Shown one piece after another: positions 8,007-16,555 of a DNA stretch of 64,000 nt; position 1 is the first letter of the stretch; each line of letters opens with the position of its first letter. The notes beneath the pieces are model-generated. The model had not been told where the DNA came from. It saw nothing but the letters and a program-made list of their open reading frames with translations, and searched no databases. The position numbers and the translations under genes were made by a program. Origin of the DNA: a virus; the IMG/VR virus record IMGVR_UViG_3300033145_000192, positions 1 through 64,000 of that record; one strand, given 5' to 3'.

Positions 8007-8243
8007 ATGTGGTTTATTTCCGTTGCTACGCTTGGCGAAGCAGCGGATTTCACTAACTGGCTGCGCGGCAAGCGCAAAATGTTCAATGACACAATGGAGT
8101 TTAGGGATTGGCTTGAGGCATACGAGGCATTTCCTCTTGAAATCTACCTAGACGGTGTTCATTACATATTCAAAACTCGCATGGAGGCGACATTTTTCCT
8201 CCTAGGATTTGAGGCGGCATTAAATGCAATTCGAGGAGCCTAG
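8007..8243 (+). CDS. hypothetical protein
   Basis: Starts 2 bases after the upstream stop at ATG 8007 (MWFISVATLGEAADF). The 78-residue protein is aromatic-rich with a hydrophobic patch (EATFFLLGFEAALNA) near its end. It overlaps the next gene by 20 bases. Function unknown. Confidence 0.6.
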   Translation: MWFISVATLGEAADFTNWLRGKRKMFNDTMEFRDWLEAYEAFPLEIYLDGVHYIFKTRMEATFFLLGFEAALNAIRGA

Positions 8244-8721
8244 ATTTCTGGACGACGAAACGGCGAAGAAGGCGAGAGAGCAAACGACGTTTCCGCTCGC
8301 CAAGCTGGATACTCCAGATAAGAACGAGCGCATCATCTCTAGTAGCTGCTTCGTTAAGCACAACGATATCGAAGAAGAGTTGGCCTTCTATTCTGCACAC
8401 GCCGATAGGCTTGAGGAATACAATCGCCAAACCGCACTAAGGTTGATGCACGTCAAGCAGGATATCAAAACGTCAGCCTTAGTAGACAAATACATAAACA
8501 GAAACAAGCGTCTTAGGGACCTTGACAACGGAGCAAAGAGTAAGTTCGAACTTGATTGGGGTAAAGTCTCTTACACGGGACTTCTGCAATTGATGAACCT
8601 ATTGATGTGCTCTGCGTGTATTATCAGTGGGGCATGGGCTGCTATCGTAGTGGTCTTTCCTGCAATGATGGCATTCAACTTCTATCTCTTGAAAAAAGAT
8701 AGTGAGCAAAAGGACGGTTAG
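8224..8721 (+). CDS. C-terminally anchored membrane protein
   Basis: A soluble charged N-terminal part (about residues 1-110, helical) is followed by two hydrophobic helices (about 117-137 and 138-156) and a short charged tail. The layout suggests a cytoplasmic domain tethered to the inner membrane. Function unknown. Confidence 0.65.
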   Translation: MQFEEPRFLDDETAKKAREQTTFPLAKLDTPDKNERIISSSCFVKHNDIEEELAFYSAHADRLEEYNRQTALRLMHVKQDIKTSALVDKYINRNKRLRDLDNGAKSKFELDWGKVSYTGLLQLMNLLMCSACIISGAWAAIVVVFPAMMAFNFYLLKKDSEQKDG

Positions 8722-8913
8722 GTGGATTTTGACAAGCTAAAGCGTCAGCAACGCTTCAGGAACAAGAACAAGAAGGATAAGAGGCGAAGGCAGTTGGCAA
8801 ACAGGGAAAAGGTTAGTGCTAAGGTGCATAGGCCGAAGTTCTATTTTACCCCAGAAACGCCTGCCGAAGATGTCTATGACGACTACGACGAAGAGTTGGA
8901 CATGGACCAGTAA
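8722..8913 (+). CDS. small protein with basic head and acidic tail (GTG start)
   Basis: Starts at GTG immediately after the upstream TAG. Residues 5-35 are very basic (LKRQQRFRNKNKKDKRRRQ) and the last 15 are acidic (VYDDYDEELDMDQ). Such bipolar proteins can bind nucleic acid, but nothing specific is recognisable. Confidence 0.6.
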   Translation: MDFDKLKRQQRFRNKNKKDKRRRQLANREKVSAKVHRPKFYFTPETPAEDVYDDYDEELDMDQ

Positions 8914-9046
8914 ATCACCATAAACCGGCAACAAATCCCAAAACACACCGCATGAGACCCAGCACCAAGGCCCGCCAGGATGATTTCTGTGTGGGCCTCG
9001 TCGTTGTGCAATTGAATGCAGCATACGATTGCTGAATTTTTCCATG

Positions 9047-9074
9047 TTGACCGCCAAAGAACTCGCACTACAAT
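9047..9074 (+). promoter_or_regulatory. sigma70-type promoter upstream of RuvB-like gene
   Basis: TTGACC at 9047-9052 and TACAAT at 9069-9074, 16-bp spacer, within the 217-base gap 8914-9130. That gap otherwise holds no recognisable gene. Confidence 0.6.
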
Positions 9075-9130
9075 ACTACTAGGAGAACATGGGATAAAGC
9101 GGCTAGTTTGCAAACATACTGGAAGAGGCC

Positions 9131-10066
9131 ATGCAAGAAATGACATTCGACGATTTCGTCGGAAACAAAGGAGCGGTAGCATTTGTAAAGCTACTTGTGT
9201 CACGCGCTGAAGGGGATAAGTTTATTCGCATTCCAGACATGGCTTTCCTTGGACCATCGGGACACGGAAAGACAACGCTGGCTAGGATTGTTGCTAATCA
9301 CCTTGAACGAGGTTTCTGCGCAATCAATAGCACTGTAATCAAAGACCCGTTTCAATTTCGTGGCTATGTCACAAATCCAAAGTGGACAGGCAGCGGAGTA
9401 ATCATTCTCCTAGATGAATGTCATCAGCTAAAGCGCAAGATTCAGGACAATCTGCTATCAGCACTTGAGAGTCCTCGAAAGTTGCATACAGAGCATAGGA
9501 ACCAGATATTCATTGACAGCATTCCAGAGAACGTCAGTTTCGTTTTTGCGACTACTCACGCGGGCCAACTAAAGCCTGCTCTGCGTTCTAGGCTCCGGTC
9601 GATTGAACTTCTGGAGTATAATGAGGCAGAGAGACAAGAGATGACGGTAAAGTATCTGAACCGTCAGCATGGACTTTCTGGAACTCAGTTCGATGTGCAA
9701 GCCGTCTTGCAAATAGCCAAGCGGTCACGCGAAGGACGACATATCACTGTAAATTGCGACGACATAATTGAGCTTATGAAACAGAAGGGAATGACGAAAC
9801 TAACACTCGATGCAGTAGAACAGACCTTCAAAATCAAAGGAATTGATGTGAATGGTCTTTCTCGATTGGACAGGAAGCTCTTGGGATATATGGCAGAGAC
9901 CAAAACCTTTGTCGGCCTTGATACCTTAGAGGCGGCTATGAACATGACAAAGAAGGAGATTAAAGAAACACTTGAGCCTTGGCTGCTCAGGAACAGCTTT
10001 ATCACCCGTCATGCAGCAGGACGCCTTATCACACCGAAGGGCCAACGTGCTCTAAGGAGCAAATGA
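9131..10066 (+). CDS. RuvB-like AAA+ ATPase
   Basis: Resembles the RuvB branch-migration motor in full domain order. Walker A is GPSGHGKT (residues 41-48), Walker B IILLDECH (91-98), sensor-like FVFATTH near 137-143 and an arginine-finger region near RSRLRS. The small lid domain follows, and a C-terminal winged helix (GLSRLDRKLLGYM, VGLDTLEAAM) resembles RuvB domain 3. RuvB acts as a hexamer on Holliday junctions. No RuvA or RuvC is seen here, so the phage protein may use host RuvA or do a clamp-loader-like job. It overlaps the sigma factor gene. Confidence 0.85.
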   Translation: MQEMTFDDFVGNKGAVAFVKLLVSRAEGDKFIRIPDMAFLGPSGHGKTTLARIVANHLERGFCAINSTVIKDPFQFRGYVTNPKWTGSGVIILLDECHQLKRKIQDNLLSALESPRKLHTEHRNQIFIDSIPENVSFVFATTHAGQLKPALRSRLRSIELLEYNEAERQEMTVKYLNRQHGLSGTQFDVQAVLQIAKRSREGRHITVNCDDIIELMKQKGMTKLTLDAVEQTFKIKGIDVNGLSRLDRKLLGYMAETKTFVGLDTLEAAMNMTKKEIKETLEPWLLRNSFITRHAAGRLITPKGQRALRSK

Positions 10067-10716
10067 TGGATTCACAAGAATATCTCGCTGAGAACAGAGG
10101 TCTAGTAGTTTCTCTCGCCTCCAAGTATTTCATGGAGACACCGAAGTTTGACTTCGATGACCTAGTTTCTGTTGGCAATAAAGCCGCGCTAAGAGCACTC
10201 GATACCTTCGACTACGACCGAGGAGAGGCTAAGGTCTCAACGTATGTCCACAAGGCAGTAGAGCACGACATTGCTAACTTCGTTCGCAAAAACAAGTTCG
10301 ACCTATATGTCTCACCATACCAACAGAAGAAAGCCCACAAGAGGCGCACTAGCGGAGAGGCTAATGTGGACTTGTCTAATTTTGGTGCGACCCATTCGCC
10401 TTTGGCTATTCCGCTATCGGGTAATGCCGACGAGAAGGGAGTTCCAATGGCAGAGACGATTCCTTCTGGGGCTCCACCGATTCCAGAGACGCTTATCAAG
10501 AAGGAGCAAATCGACATTCTAATGGAGGAGGTTGACTTGCTTCCAAATCGAGAGCGTGATGTAATCATGGCAAGGTTCTTTGATGGAGCAAGACTGCGTG
10601 ATATTGCGAGCGACTTTGGTGTCAGCAAGCAGAGAGTCCAGCAAATTCAAATGCAGGCACTAAATCGACTAAAGGGCAAGGTCATTCACAGGCTAGATGG
10701 AGCAATGGTCGATTAA
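10066..10716 (+). CDS. sigma-70 family RNA polymerase sigma factor
   Basis: Region 2 spans about residues 5-75 (LVVSLASKYFM, DLVSVGNKAALRALDTFDYDRG, KVSTYVHKAVEHDIANFVRKN). Region 4 is at the C-terminus with a helix-turn-helix (RLRDIASDFGVSKQRVQQIQMQALNRLK). No region 1 or full region 3 is present, as in small alternative sigmas. ATG 10066 is preferred because AAGGAG lies 6 bases upstream; 10063 is also possible. It is a candidate for recognising the TATAAATA promoters on the minus strand (inference). Confidence 0.9.
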   Translation: MDSQEYLAENRGLVVSLASKYFMETPKFDFDDLVSVGNKAALRALDTFDYDRGEAKVSTYVHKAVEHDIANFVRKNKFDLYVSPYQQKKAHKRRTSGEANVDLSNFGATHSPLAIPLSGNADEKGVPMAETIPSGAPPIPETLIKKEQIDILMEEVDLLPNRERDVIMARFFDGARLRDIASDFGVSKQRVQQIQMQALNRLKGKVIHRLDGAMVD

Positions 10717-11103
10717 ATGGATAGCTTCAGAGATTTCCTACGAAAAGTATTGGGGCCAGAGGCACACAAGGAAAATGAAACAAATCTATTTGATGAACCT
10801 CCTAAGTCCAACTGGAGACTTTTGCTAGATTGTGGTATCCTTGACCTAGTAAGAACTGAGCAGGCATTTAACCTGCTGAAATTGATGCCCGATATCAGCA
10901 ATGGACTAGAAGTAACTCCAGAACTGAACGCCTCTTTCGTTGAGGCACTTGAGGCAATTCGGAAAACCTACGAAATGAGACAGCGCGAGGCTAAGAACCT
11001 CATATTTTGGCTCAACGCATACATGAAGGAGTGCAGCAACTATGGCGAAACCAGAGAAGAAAAAAGACCCGAGACTCAAGGGAACCCAACAGAGTCACTG
11101 TAG
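10717..11103 (+). CDS. hypothetical protein
   Basis: Begins right after the sigma factor stop. The 128-residue mixed-charge protein is mainly helical (FVEALEAIRKTYEMRQREAKNL). The end overlaps the next gene by 62 bases in another frame, which is unusually long, so one of the two boundaries may differ. Confidence 0.6.
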   Translation: MDSFRDFLRKVLGPEAHKENETNLFDEPPKSNWRLLLDCGILDLVRTEQAFNLLKLMPDISNGLEVTPELNASFVEALEAIRKTYEMRQREAKNLIFWLNAYMKECSNYGETREEKRPETQGNPTESL

Positions 11104-11506
11104 AGCAACTAAGGGCGTGAATACCAGGAAGCGTGGTCCGGTGTGGGCCAAGCGTCAATACAAGAGGGCCGATGGAACCACTGCAATCCAGCAGATTCAG
11201 GTTCCGCCTGGCTCACAATGGAACCCTGAGCGAATGAGTAAGAAATCTCGTGAGAATGGACTCCCAGAGCCATTCGATGCCCTCCACCTTGAGTGGGATG
11301 AGGAGCTACGAGAGTATGCAGAGGAAGTTGATGGGAAGGTTGAACGAACTAATCTTCCTGGGGACCGATACAGCTACGCCTTGATTGTCAAGGATGCGGC
11401 TGGCGACGATAAGGTTCTGTTTGAGATTGAATCTTCAAAGAATCTCAACTTCGGACCACAGAAGAAATTCAAGAAGAAGGCAGGAAAACCTAGAAAGGAC
11501 TCCTGA
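11042..11506 (+). CDS. basic hypothetical protein
   Basis: 154 residues, lysine/arginine-rich at both ends (MAKPEKKKDPRLKG; KKFKKKAGKPRKDS). The central part contains an RYSYALIVKDAAG beta segment. Basic termini suggest nucleic-acid contact. An AAGGAGTGCAGCAACT stretch precedes the ATG. No family recognised. Confidence 0.65.
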   Translation: MAKPEKKKDPRLKGTQQSHCRATKGVNTRKRGPVWAKRQYKRADGTTAIQQIQVPPGSQWNPERMSKKSRENGLPEPFDALHLEWDEELREYAEEVDGKVERTNLPGDRYSYALIVKDAAGDDKVLFEIESSKNLNFGPQKKFKKKAGKPRKDS

Positions 11507-11898
11507 TGGAAATTCTCGTAATGGTTGGTAGCTGGCTTCTCCCTCTACTAGCGTCACTTTTGACCATCCTTGCTATCGCGGGTGTCAAGAAGTTGATGGA
11601 TAAGTGGAGCGTTGAGCGCAGCGACAAGATTGACGACATGATTGACAGATATGTCCGCATGGGCGTCAATGCTGCTGAGGTTGCTGGCACGAAATACCTT
11701 GAGATGCAAGGCGTCAAGATGGCCAGTGGCGATAAGAAGTCCACGGCTATTTCGGCTGTGCTACGCGAACTTGAGCAGAGCGGAGTCAAGGGTGTCGCAG
11801 AGGAGCTTATTGCTACTAGGATTGAGCATTGGCTAGAGGTCGATGGTAAGAATCCTGGCACGCCTTCGGACCCCACGGTGACTGGAGAGGACGCCTAG
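11506..11898 (+). CDS. putative holin (LL-H superfamily-like)
   Basis: One strong N-terminal membrane helix (about residues 4-28, VMVGSWLLPLLASLLTILAI) is followed by an amphipathic helical region (VRMGVNAAEVAGTKYLEMQG, KKSTAISAVLRELEQSG). This layout is that of phage holins of the LL-H type, which form membrane holes that release endolysin. No endolysin is recognisable nearby, so the assignment rests on topology. Confidence 0.55.
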   Translation: MEILVMVGSWLLPLLASLLTILAIAGVKKLMDKWSVERSDKIDDMIDRYVRMGVNAAEVAGTKYLEMQGVKMASGDKKSTAISAVLRELEQSGVKGVAEELIATRIEHWLEVDGKNPGTPSDPTVTGEDA

Positions 11899-11951
11899 AA
11901 GGAGCATTAGCGACAATTGACGTTAAGGCTCTTACTGAGGCGGCAATCCTC

Positions 11952-12206
11952 TTGGCCAGTGAGAAGTTCAACTTGCGGAATCAACTAGATAATGATATGT
12001 TCAACCATGTCATTTATGTGACCAATAGAGTTCTTCTCCTGGCTAAGAGAGATGGTGTGGATAGAGAATCACTGATTCAGATGGGCAAGTATATTTGGCG
12101 ACTCATCCGTGTAATGCAGGCTTACAACGCAAAGCGCCGGGATGTTACCCTAGAAGAAATCATTGGCATCGTCACTGAGTTCAAAGCGGTATTCACCGGA
12201 GGATAG
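11952..12206 (+). CDS. helical hypothetical protein, start uncertain
   Basis: The frame has no ATG near its start. TTG 11952 is used here. An AAGGAG site at 11899-11904 sits 11 bases before an in-frame ATT at 11916, so an ATT start is possible. The 84-residue product is helical and basic (LLLAKRDGVDRESLIQMGKYIWRLIRVMQAYNAKRR). Confidence 0.5.
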   Translation: MASEKFNLRNQLDNDMFNHVIYVTNRVLLLAKRDGVDRESLIQMGKYIWRLIRVMQAYNAKRRDVTLEEIIGIVTEFKAVFTGG

Positions 12207-12251
12207 GCGCGGCAAGGTTGGACCTATTAAGGTCAAGAGGGTAGGGCAAAG

Positions 12252-13133
12252 GTGAATGAAATTCCCCAACGTGGATTCTATGTAGATACAAATGGACGCA
12301 TTTATCTTGACGGAGTGCGAACGACTCGCAGTTCGCTCTCTGGTCCAGCGTATCGTGGCCCATACAAGGCTGTAATCAAAAAGCCTGGTGAGCACATAAC
12401 AAAGCCAGACACCCCAGCAAAAGACAACTTCAAAGAACTGCAAGACAAAATGGTTGACGAGTTCCGCCATGCAGCTAAGGGTCTAGCTAAGGCTTGGGAT
12501 AGAGGGTGTCAAAACGGTGAGTGGGCTGATAAGGAAGATGATAAGGAATATGAGAAGGAGCGCGAGGCGGAAATGGGCGCGGTCTACGATGGTCGCCAGG
12601 TCACCTTTACTGCGAACGGCAGCCAGGCTATGCCACGTCTAGAGAAGGACTGTGTAGGTGACGAGGTTATCGAGCTTCAAGCCAATGTTGGTGAACTAAC
12701 TGACATTGTGACTGATATTGTTGAGACTGACCTGGGGCTTATCAAGGTCCAAACGGACAGTATGCAGAAGCAACTATCAGCACTCCAGAGCGTCGATATT
12801 GACGACGACTACGAAGGAGAAAAGCTGGATTCGTTCAAGACCAGAACCAAGGACGCAATTCAAGAGGCAGGCTTCGTTCTAGACGATATGGAGAATGCCG
12901 ACCGAATGCTTCAGGCTCGCGAAATGAAAAGGGCTTGCCTGGCAGAAAACAAACGACGCAACATTGGCGCACAGCTTACTGTGCAGGAACGTCTTGCAAA
13001 GTTGCGTGACACTCACGACGAAATTCGGAAGGAACGGGCTAACAAAGCCCCACTTTGGAAGACTTGTATGGTAGTGCTGTTTGGCGTGCTATTAGCAATC
13101 GCTATGCTCGTAGCTATCATCCTTGTCCTCTAG
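12252..13133 (+). CDS. tail-anchored coiled-coil membrane protein (GTG start)
   Basis: A GTG start at 12252 follows AGGGCAAAG. The 293 residues are largely charged and helical (about 60-120, 140-185 and 215-265). A single C-terminal hydrophobic helix (about residues 269-293, MVVLFGVLLAIAMLVAIILVL) ends the protein, so the body would be cytoplasmic with the tail in the membrane. It sits two genes after the holin-like gene, so a lysis-related role is possible but unproven. Confidence 0.6.
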   Translation: MNEIPQRGFYVDTNGRIYLDGVRTTRSSLSGPAYRGPYKAVIKKPGEHITKPDTPAKDNFKELQDKMVDEFRHAAKGLAKAWDRGCQNGEWADKEDDKEYEKEREAEMGAVYDGRQVTFTANGSQAMPRLEKDCVGDEVIELQANVGELTDIVTDIVETDLGLIKVQTDSMQKQLSALQSVDIDDDYEGEKLDSFKTRTKDAIQEAGFVLDDMENADRMLQAREMKRACLAENKRRNIGAQLTVQERLAKLRDTHDEIRKERANKAPLWKTCMVVLFGVLLAIAMLVAIILVL

Positions 13134-13142
13134 GAGAAACAA

Positions 13143-13403
13143 ATGAATAACCAACAGATTCCTTGGGAGCTTGCACGAAGTCTTGAACAACAAAGGACAC
13201 GAACCCCTATGACCCCGGCTGAAAAGGCGCTAAGGCGTCAGTCAAATATCGAGGCAATTGCAGCCAGTTCTCTTGCTGCCGTGATTGATTCACGCCCCAA
13301 GTTTACTGCTGCACAGTGCGTCAACTTTGCTTTTGATGTGGCAACACTTGTTGTTGAAAAGGCAGAGGGTGCAAGGGCTGAACTGGATGAAATCGGTCAG
13401 TAG
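13143..13403 (+). CDS. hypothetical protein
   Basis: Preceded by TAGGAGAAACAA. 86 residues, helical, with an alanine-rich second half (EAIAASSLAAVID, NFAFDVATLVVEKAEGARAEL). No motif. Confidence 0.65.
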   Translation: MNNQQIPWELARSLEQQRTRTPMTPAEKALRRQSNIEAIAASSLAAVIDSRPKFTAAQCVNFAFDVATLVVEKAEGARAELDEIGQ

Positions 13404-13572
13404 ATGCACGACTGAGAGAGAAGCCTTAGACCGTGTAGCTCTATGGCTCACCGATAAAGATGGCTCCTATAGAAATATGAATCTATGGGAAGCCCTTGGT
13501 TGGACTATGGAGGAATACTATGCGTGGGGCGAAAATAAGCAGAACGTGCCGGATAATCTCGATTCTTCTTAG
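13387..13572 (+). CDS. small hypothetical protein
   Basis: ATG 13387 overlaps the end of the previous gene by 17 bases. The 61 residues are acidic and aromatic (LWEALGWTMEEYYAWGENK). The downstream lipoprotein start lies inside this gene's 3' part. Confidence 0.5.
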   Translation: MKSVSRCTTEREALDRVALWLTDKDGSYRNMNLWEALGWTMEEYYAWGENKQNVPDNLDSS

Positions 13573-14020
13573 CCTTCTCATGTGTTTCACCTTAATAGTC
13601 ACGCCTGGTTGCCGCGACTTTAAGCCCGGCTGGGTGAGTGAAGAGTCGTATGCGTCGTATGTTGTTGAAGGTGTAGACGGTCCACTCGGCGGTCACTTTG
13701 ACGGTGAAGAGTGGGTGCCAGATAATCCTGACATAGCGATGACATACAAGATTCCAGACATTGGCGCTGGATTCATCGTAGACTTCAATGACTGGTCAGT
13801 TAGTCCCGCTATACAAGTTGAGCTACTAGAGTTCAATACCTTCATACCATACGTAAACTTCATCAAGGTTGACCTCGGAGTCGCCTATCAGAGAACGTAT
13901 GTCTATGTTGGAAAGCTGTGGACAAGTATCTTTGAGATATCAACTGGCGGCTTTATTGGGTGGAACTATGAAGATGGCGAATTGTGCTATGGAGTGGGCT
14001 TCACCATCATCAAATTCTAA
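13520..14020 (+). CDS. putative phage lipoprotein
   Basis: ATG 13520 opens with a basic N-terminus and a hydrophobic signal (IISILLSLLMCFTLIVTPGC), the last Cys being a plausible lipidation site although the -3 residue is not ideal. The rest is a beta-rich extracytoplasmic-type domain (repeated aromatic strands such as FIPYVNFIKVDLGVAY). Lipoproteins in phages can block superinfection, but nothing here proves that. Confidence 0.6.
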   Translation: MRGAKISRTCRIISILLSLLMCFTLIVTPGCRDFKPGWVSEESYASYVVEGVDGPLGGHFDGEEWVPDNPDIAMTYKIPDIGAGFIVDFNDWSVSPAIQVELLEFNTFIPYVNFIKVDLGVAYQRTYVYVGKLWTSIFEISTGGFIGWNYEDGELCYGVGFTIIKF

Positions 14021-14021
14021 C

Positions 14022-14077
14022 GGGCACAATCTTGCCCCTTAGACCCGAATCAATCCACAATGGGCACAATCTTGCCC
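14022..14077 (+). terminator. tandem hairpins after lipoprotein gene
   Basis: Two copies of GGGCACAATCTTGCCC, each a 5-bp stem (GGGCA/TGCCC) followed by CTTTA-type bases, lie exactly 40 bases apart at 14022-14037 and 14062-14077. The position fits tandem weak terminators or mRNA 3'-end stabilisers. Confidence 0.5.
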
Positions 14078-14088
14078 TTTAGGAAAAC

Positions 14089-14304
14089 ATGAAAGCAAGC
14101 AAGCTAGAGAAAGAAACCCAGTGCTGGTGGGTAGTTGGTATCATGTCTCATACTCGTTGTAGAGATGAACAAACAGCCGGTAGTGGATATTGTCGCTATC
14201 ATCTAAGTGTGATGGAGCGCAACGAACAAGCCAGAAGAGATTACGAGAAAAGAAAAGCCGAGGGCAAGTTAAAGTTCGGTGAACTGAAACGAAGACCCTT
14301 CTAG
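14089..14304 (+). CDS. small zinc-finger-like protein
   Basis: 71 residues with Cys12, Cys24, Cys35 and His38 (CWW..., TRCRDE, GYCRYH), which could form a single zinc site, followed by a basic helical tail. A TAGGAAAAC sequence precedes the ATG. Function unknown. Confidence 0.65.
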   Translation: MKASKLEKETQCWWVVGIMSHTRCRDEQTAGSGYCRYHLSVMERNEQARRDYEKRKAEGKLKFGELKRRPF

Positions 14305-14312
14305 GAGTAACT

Positions 14313-14933
14313 ATGCCAACAGGATATACAGCAGGAATTTACGAGGGCATTTCATTTGGCGATTTCATTCTCCATTGCGCCCGAAACTTCGGTGCCCTTA
14401 TCCACATGAGGGATGATTCGTTCAAAGCCGAGATTCAGGTGCGCGACGACGAGAACACATACTACATCGAGAGGCTGAAGGAGTGCAAAGAGGAGCTTGA
14501 GGAGCTTGAGAATATGGGCGGCGAGGAGGCCGCAAAGCGATGTGACGCTGAAAACGAGCGGCGCTACGCTGAATTTCTGAAGCGGGTTGGAGACAACCAA
14601 AGGAAGCTCACACAGCTAACTGAGATGAGAGCTAAGGCTGATGCCTGGACTCCTCCGTCAAAGGAACACGAGGGCCTAAAGAAGTTCATGCTGTCTCAAA
14701 TTGACGAAACCATTTCGTTCGATTGTGACATACCGAGCCTTCCTAAGCGAATCGGTCCTGCTGAGTGGCTTACGACTGAACTCGACTGCGCTAAAAGCAG
14801 CGTTGAATACAACGAGAAGCAGCTTCGTAAGAACAGGGAAAGAAACAAGGATACAAACGTATGGATTAAGCAGCTTTTCCAGTCCATTGGGAGAGAGGCT
14901 GAATTCAAGAAACTCAAATCTGTAAGTTGGTGA
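14313..14933 (+). CDS. coiled-coil protein of unknown function
   Basis: The 206-residue protein begins MPTGYTAGIYEGISFGDF, a start seen in a widespread phage family of unknown role. Residues about 40-115 are strongly helical and charged (YIERLKECKEELEELENMGG), then a short conserved-looking block (IGPAEWLTTELDCAKSSVEYNEK). TAGGAG precedes the ATG. Confidence 0.7.
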   Translation: MPTGYTAGIYEGISFGDFILHCARNFGALIHMRDDSFKAEIQVRDDENTYYIERLKECKEELEELENMGGEEAAKRCDAENERRYAEFLKRVGDNQRKLTQLTEMRAKADAWTPPSKEHEGLKKFMLSQIDETISFDCDIPSLPKRIGPAEWLTTELDCAKSSVEYNEKQLRKNRERNKDTNVWIKQLFQSIGREAEFKKLKSVSW

Positions 14934-14934
14934 T

Positions 14935-15621
14935 ATGCGTATTGCGATAGCGTCAGACCTTCATGGTCGTTTCGGTAACATAAACTGGCCAAAGGACGCC
15001 GACATTCTTATTCTTGCGGGAGATGTTCTCAAGAACTTCGACCACAACAAAGAGACCGACGCGATAATTCAACTCGATTACATCGAGGAGAGCCTTGACC
15101 CACACTTGAGGCTATTGCGAGAGCTATACAAGCACATCATCTTTATCCCTGGAAATCACGATAGGGTTTTTGAGTTTCATCGGAAAGAGGCGACCAAACG
15201 GTTGTCATCTGCTACCGTGCTGGTTGATGAGTCATTGACAATCGACGGAATACGCTTCTATGGCGCTCCGTGGACTCCTTGGTTCTTTGGGCACCACTGG
15301 TGCTTTAACCTGCCTGAGCATCCGAATAGATACAAAGACAAGGCTAACTTGGTCTGGGGAAACATCCCAGAGAATGTGGACGTTCTGATAACTCATGGAC
15401 CACCGAGAGGAATCTTGGACGAAGCTGGTAAGGGCGTCAGAGTTGGCTGTCAATATCTTCTAGAGAGAGTGAGGGAGATTAAGCCTCCACTCCACGTATT
15501 TGGACACATCCATGAGAATCATGGGCGCGTTGAGAAGAACGGAACCACGTTCATAAATGCGTCAATCGTTACGGGAAACTATCAACCGACCAATCCAGTT
15601 CATGTAGTAGAAATACTTTGA
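14935..15621 (+). CDS. calcineurin-like metallophosphoesterase
   Basis: Two-metal phosphoesterase fold with the signature blocks in order: SDLHGRF (residues 7-13), LAGDVLKNFDH, PGNHDRVFE, ITHGPPRG and FGHIHENHG. The family hydrolyses phosphomonoesters or phosphodiesters, including nucleic acids and cyclic nucleotides. It starts 1 base after the previous stop and is followed within 8 bases by the polynucleotide kinase gene, so a role in end processing is possible. Confidence 0.88.
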   Translation: MRIAIASDLHGRFGNINWPKDADILILAGDVLKNFDHNKETDAIIQLDYIEESLDPHLRLLRELYKHIIFIPGNHDRVFEFHRKEATKRLSSATVLVDESLTIDGIRFYGAPWTPWFFGHHWCFNLPEHPNRYKDKANLVWGNIPENVDVLITHGPPRGILDEAGKGVRVGCQYLLERVREIKPPLHVFGHIHENHGRVEKNGTTFINASIVTGNYQPTNPVHVVEIL

Positions 15622-15628
15622 GGTTGTA

Positions 15629-16555
15629 ATGAGAGAAATCATAATGTTGATGGGCTTTCCGGCCAGCGGCAAGAGCACGCTAACCAAGCAGTATGTCCGC
15701 TCAGGCTATGTGCCTCTCAATCGTGATACGATGGGTGGAACTATTAGCGGACTACACGCAAAGCTGCGTAATCTACTCAGTGACGCTCGAATGGAGCGCG
15801 TCATTCTGGACAACACATACGGGACTGCTGAATCACGCAGCGGTGCGCTGAAGGTTGCAGCGTCGTTCGGTGTGCCAGTCAAGTGCATATGGATGAAAAC
15901 CTCGATTGAGGATGCACAGTTCAATGCCGCCTGGAGAATAAAGTCACTCACTGGAGACATTCTTGCTCCTAAGAGTTGCAACCCACAGATATTCCCGCCT
16001 GTCGTTCTCTTTGCGTATCGCAAGAGGTTCGAGAAGCCGGATATGAGTGAGGGCTTTGCCTCAATCGAAGAGGTTGAGTTTGACAGAGAGATGCCAGCGG
16101 GCTATGACAATGCTGCGACCATCTTCGACTATGATGGAACGCTTCGGGAAACAATCAGCGGCGAGAAGTATCCTCGCACAGCAGATGACGTAAGGCTTCT
16201 ACCAGGAAGAAAAGAGACAGTTGACAAACTGATTGCAAGTGGTGCTATAGTATTGGGTGCCAGCAATCAAAGTGGGATTCATAAGGGGAGTTTGAGTCTT
16301 GCCGACGCAGAACATGCGTTCGCACGAACAAACAGACTATTGGGCCATCAACTCGACGTTCGTTTTTGTCCACATAAGAGCAACCCACTTTCATGTTGGT
16401 GCCGTAAGCCTATGCCTGGTATGGGCGTTGGATTTGTCGTGGACTACAAATTGGACCCGAAAAAGGTTACAATGGTAGGAGACATGACAAGTGACAAAAC
16501 ATTCGCAAGGAGATGTGGATTCAATTTCATCCACGCAAATGACTACTTCTGCTAA
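15629..16555 (+). CDS. polynucleotide 5'-kinase / 3'-phosphatase
   Basis: N-terminal P-loop kinase with GFPASGKST at residues 9-17 and NRDTMGG, and C-terminal HAD phosphatase with DYDGT at 167-171, LGASNQSGI as motif II and CWCRKPMPGM/VGDMTSDK as the later motifs. The enzyme would add 5' phosphate and remove 3' phosphate, producing ligatable ends. The order kinase-then-phosphatase is that of T4 Pnkp, while the CRKP loop recalls the HisB/PNKP HAD branch. An RNA ligase gene follows 1.4 kb downstream, so tRNA repair or tRNA joining is the likely pathway, with DNA repair as alternative. Confidence 0.9.
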   Translation: MREIIMLMGFPASGKSTLTKQYVRSGYVPLNRDTMGGTISGLHAKLRNLLSDARMERVILDNTYGTAESRSGALKVAASFGVPVKCIWMKTSIEDAQFNAAWRIKSLTGDILAPKSCNPQIFPPVVLFAYRKRFEKPDMSEGFASIEEVEFDREMPAGYDNAATIFDYDGTLRETISGEKYPRTADDVRLLPGRKETVDKLIASGAIVLGASNQSGIHKGSLSLADAEHAFARTNRLLGHQLDVRFCPHKSNPLSCWCRKPMPGMGVGFVVDYKLDPKKVTMVGDMTSDKTFARRCGFNFIHANDYFC

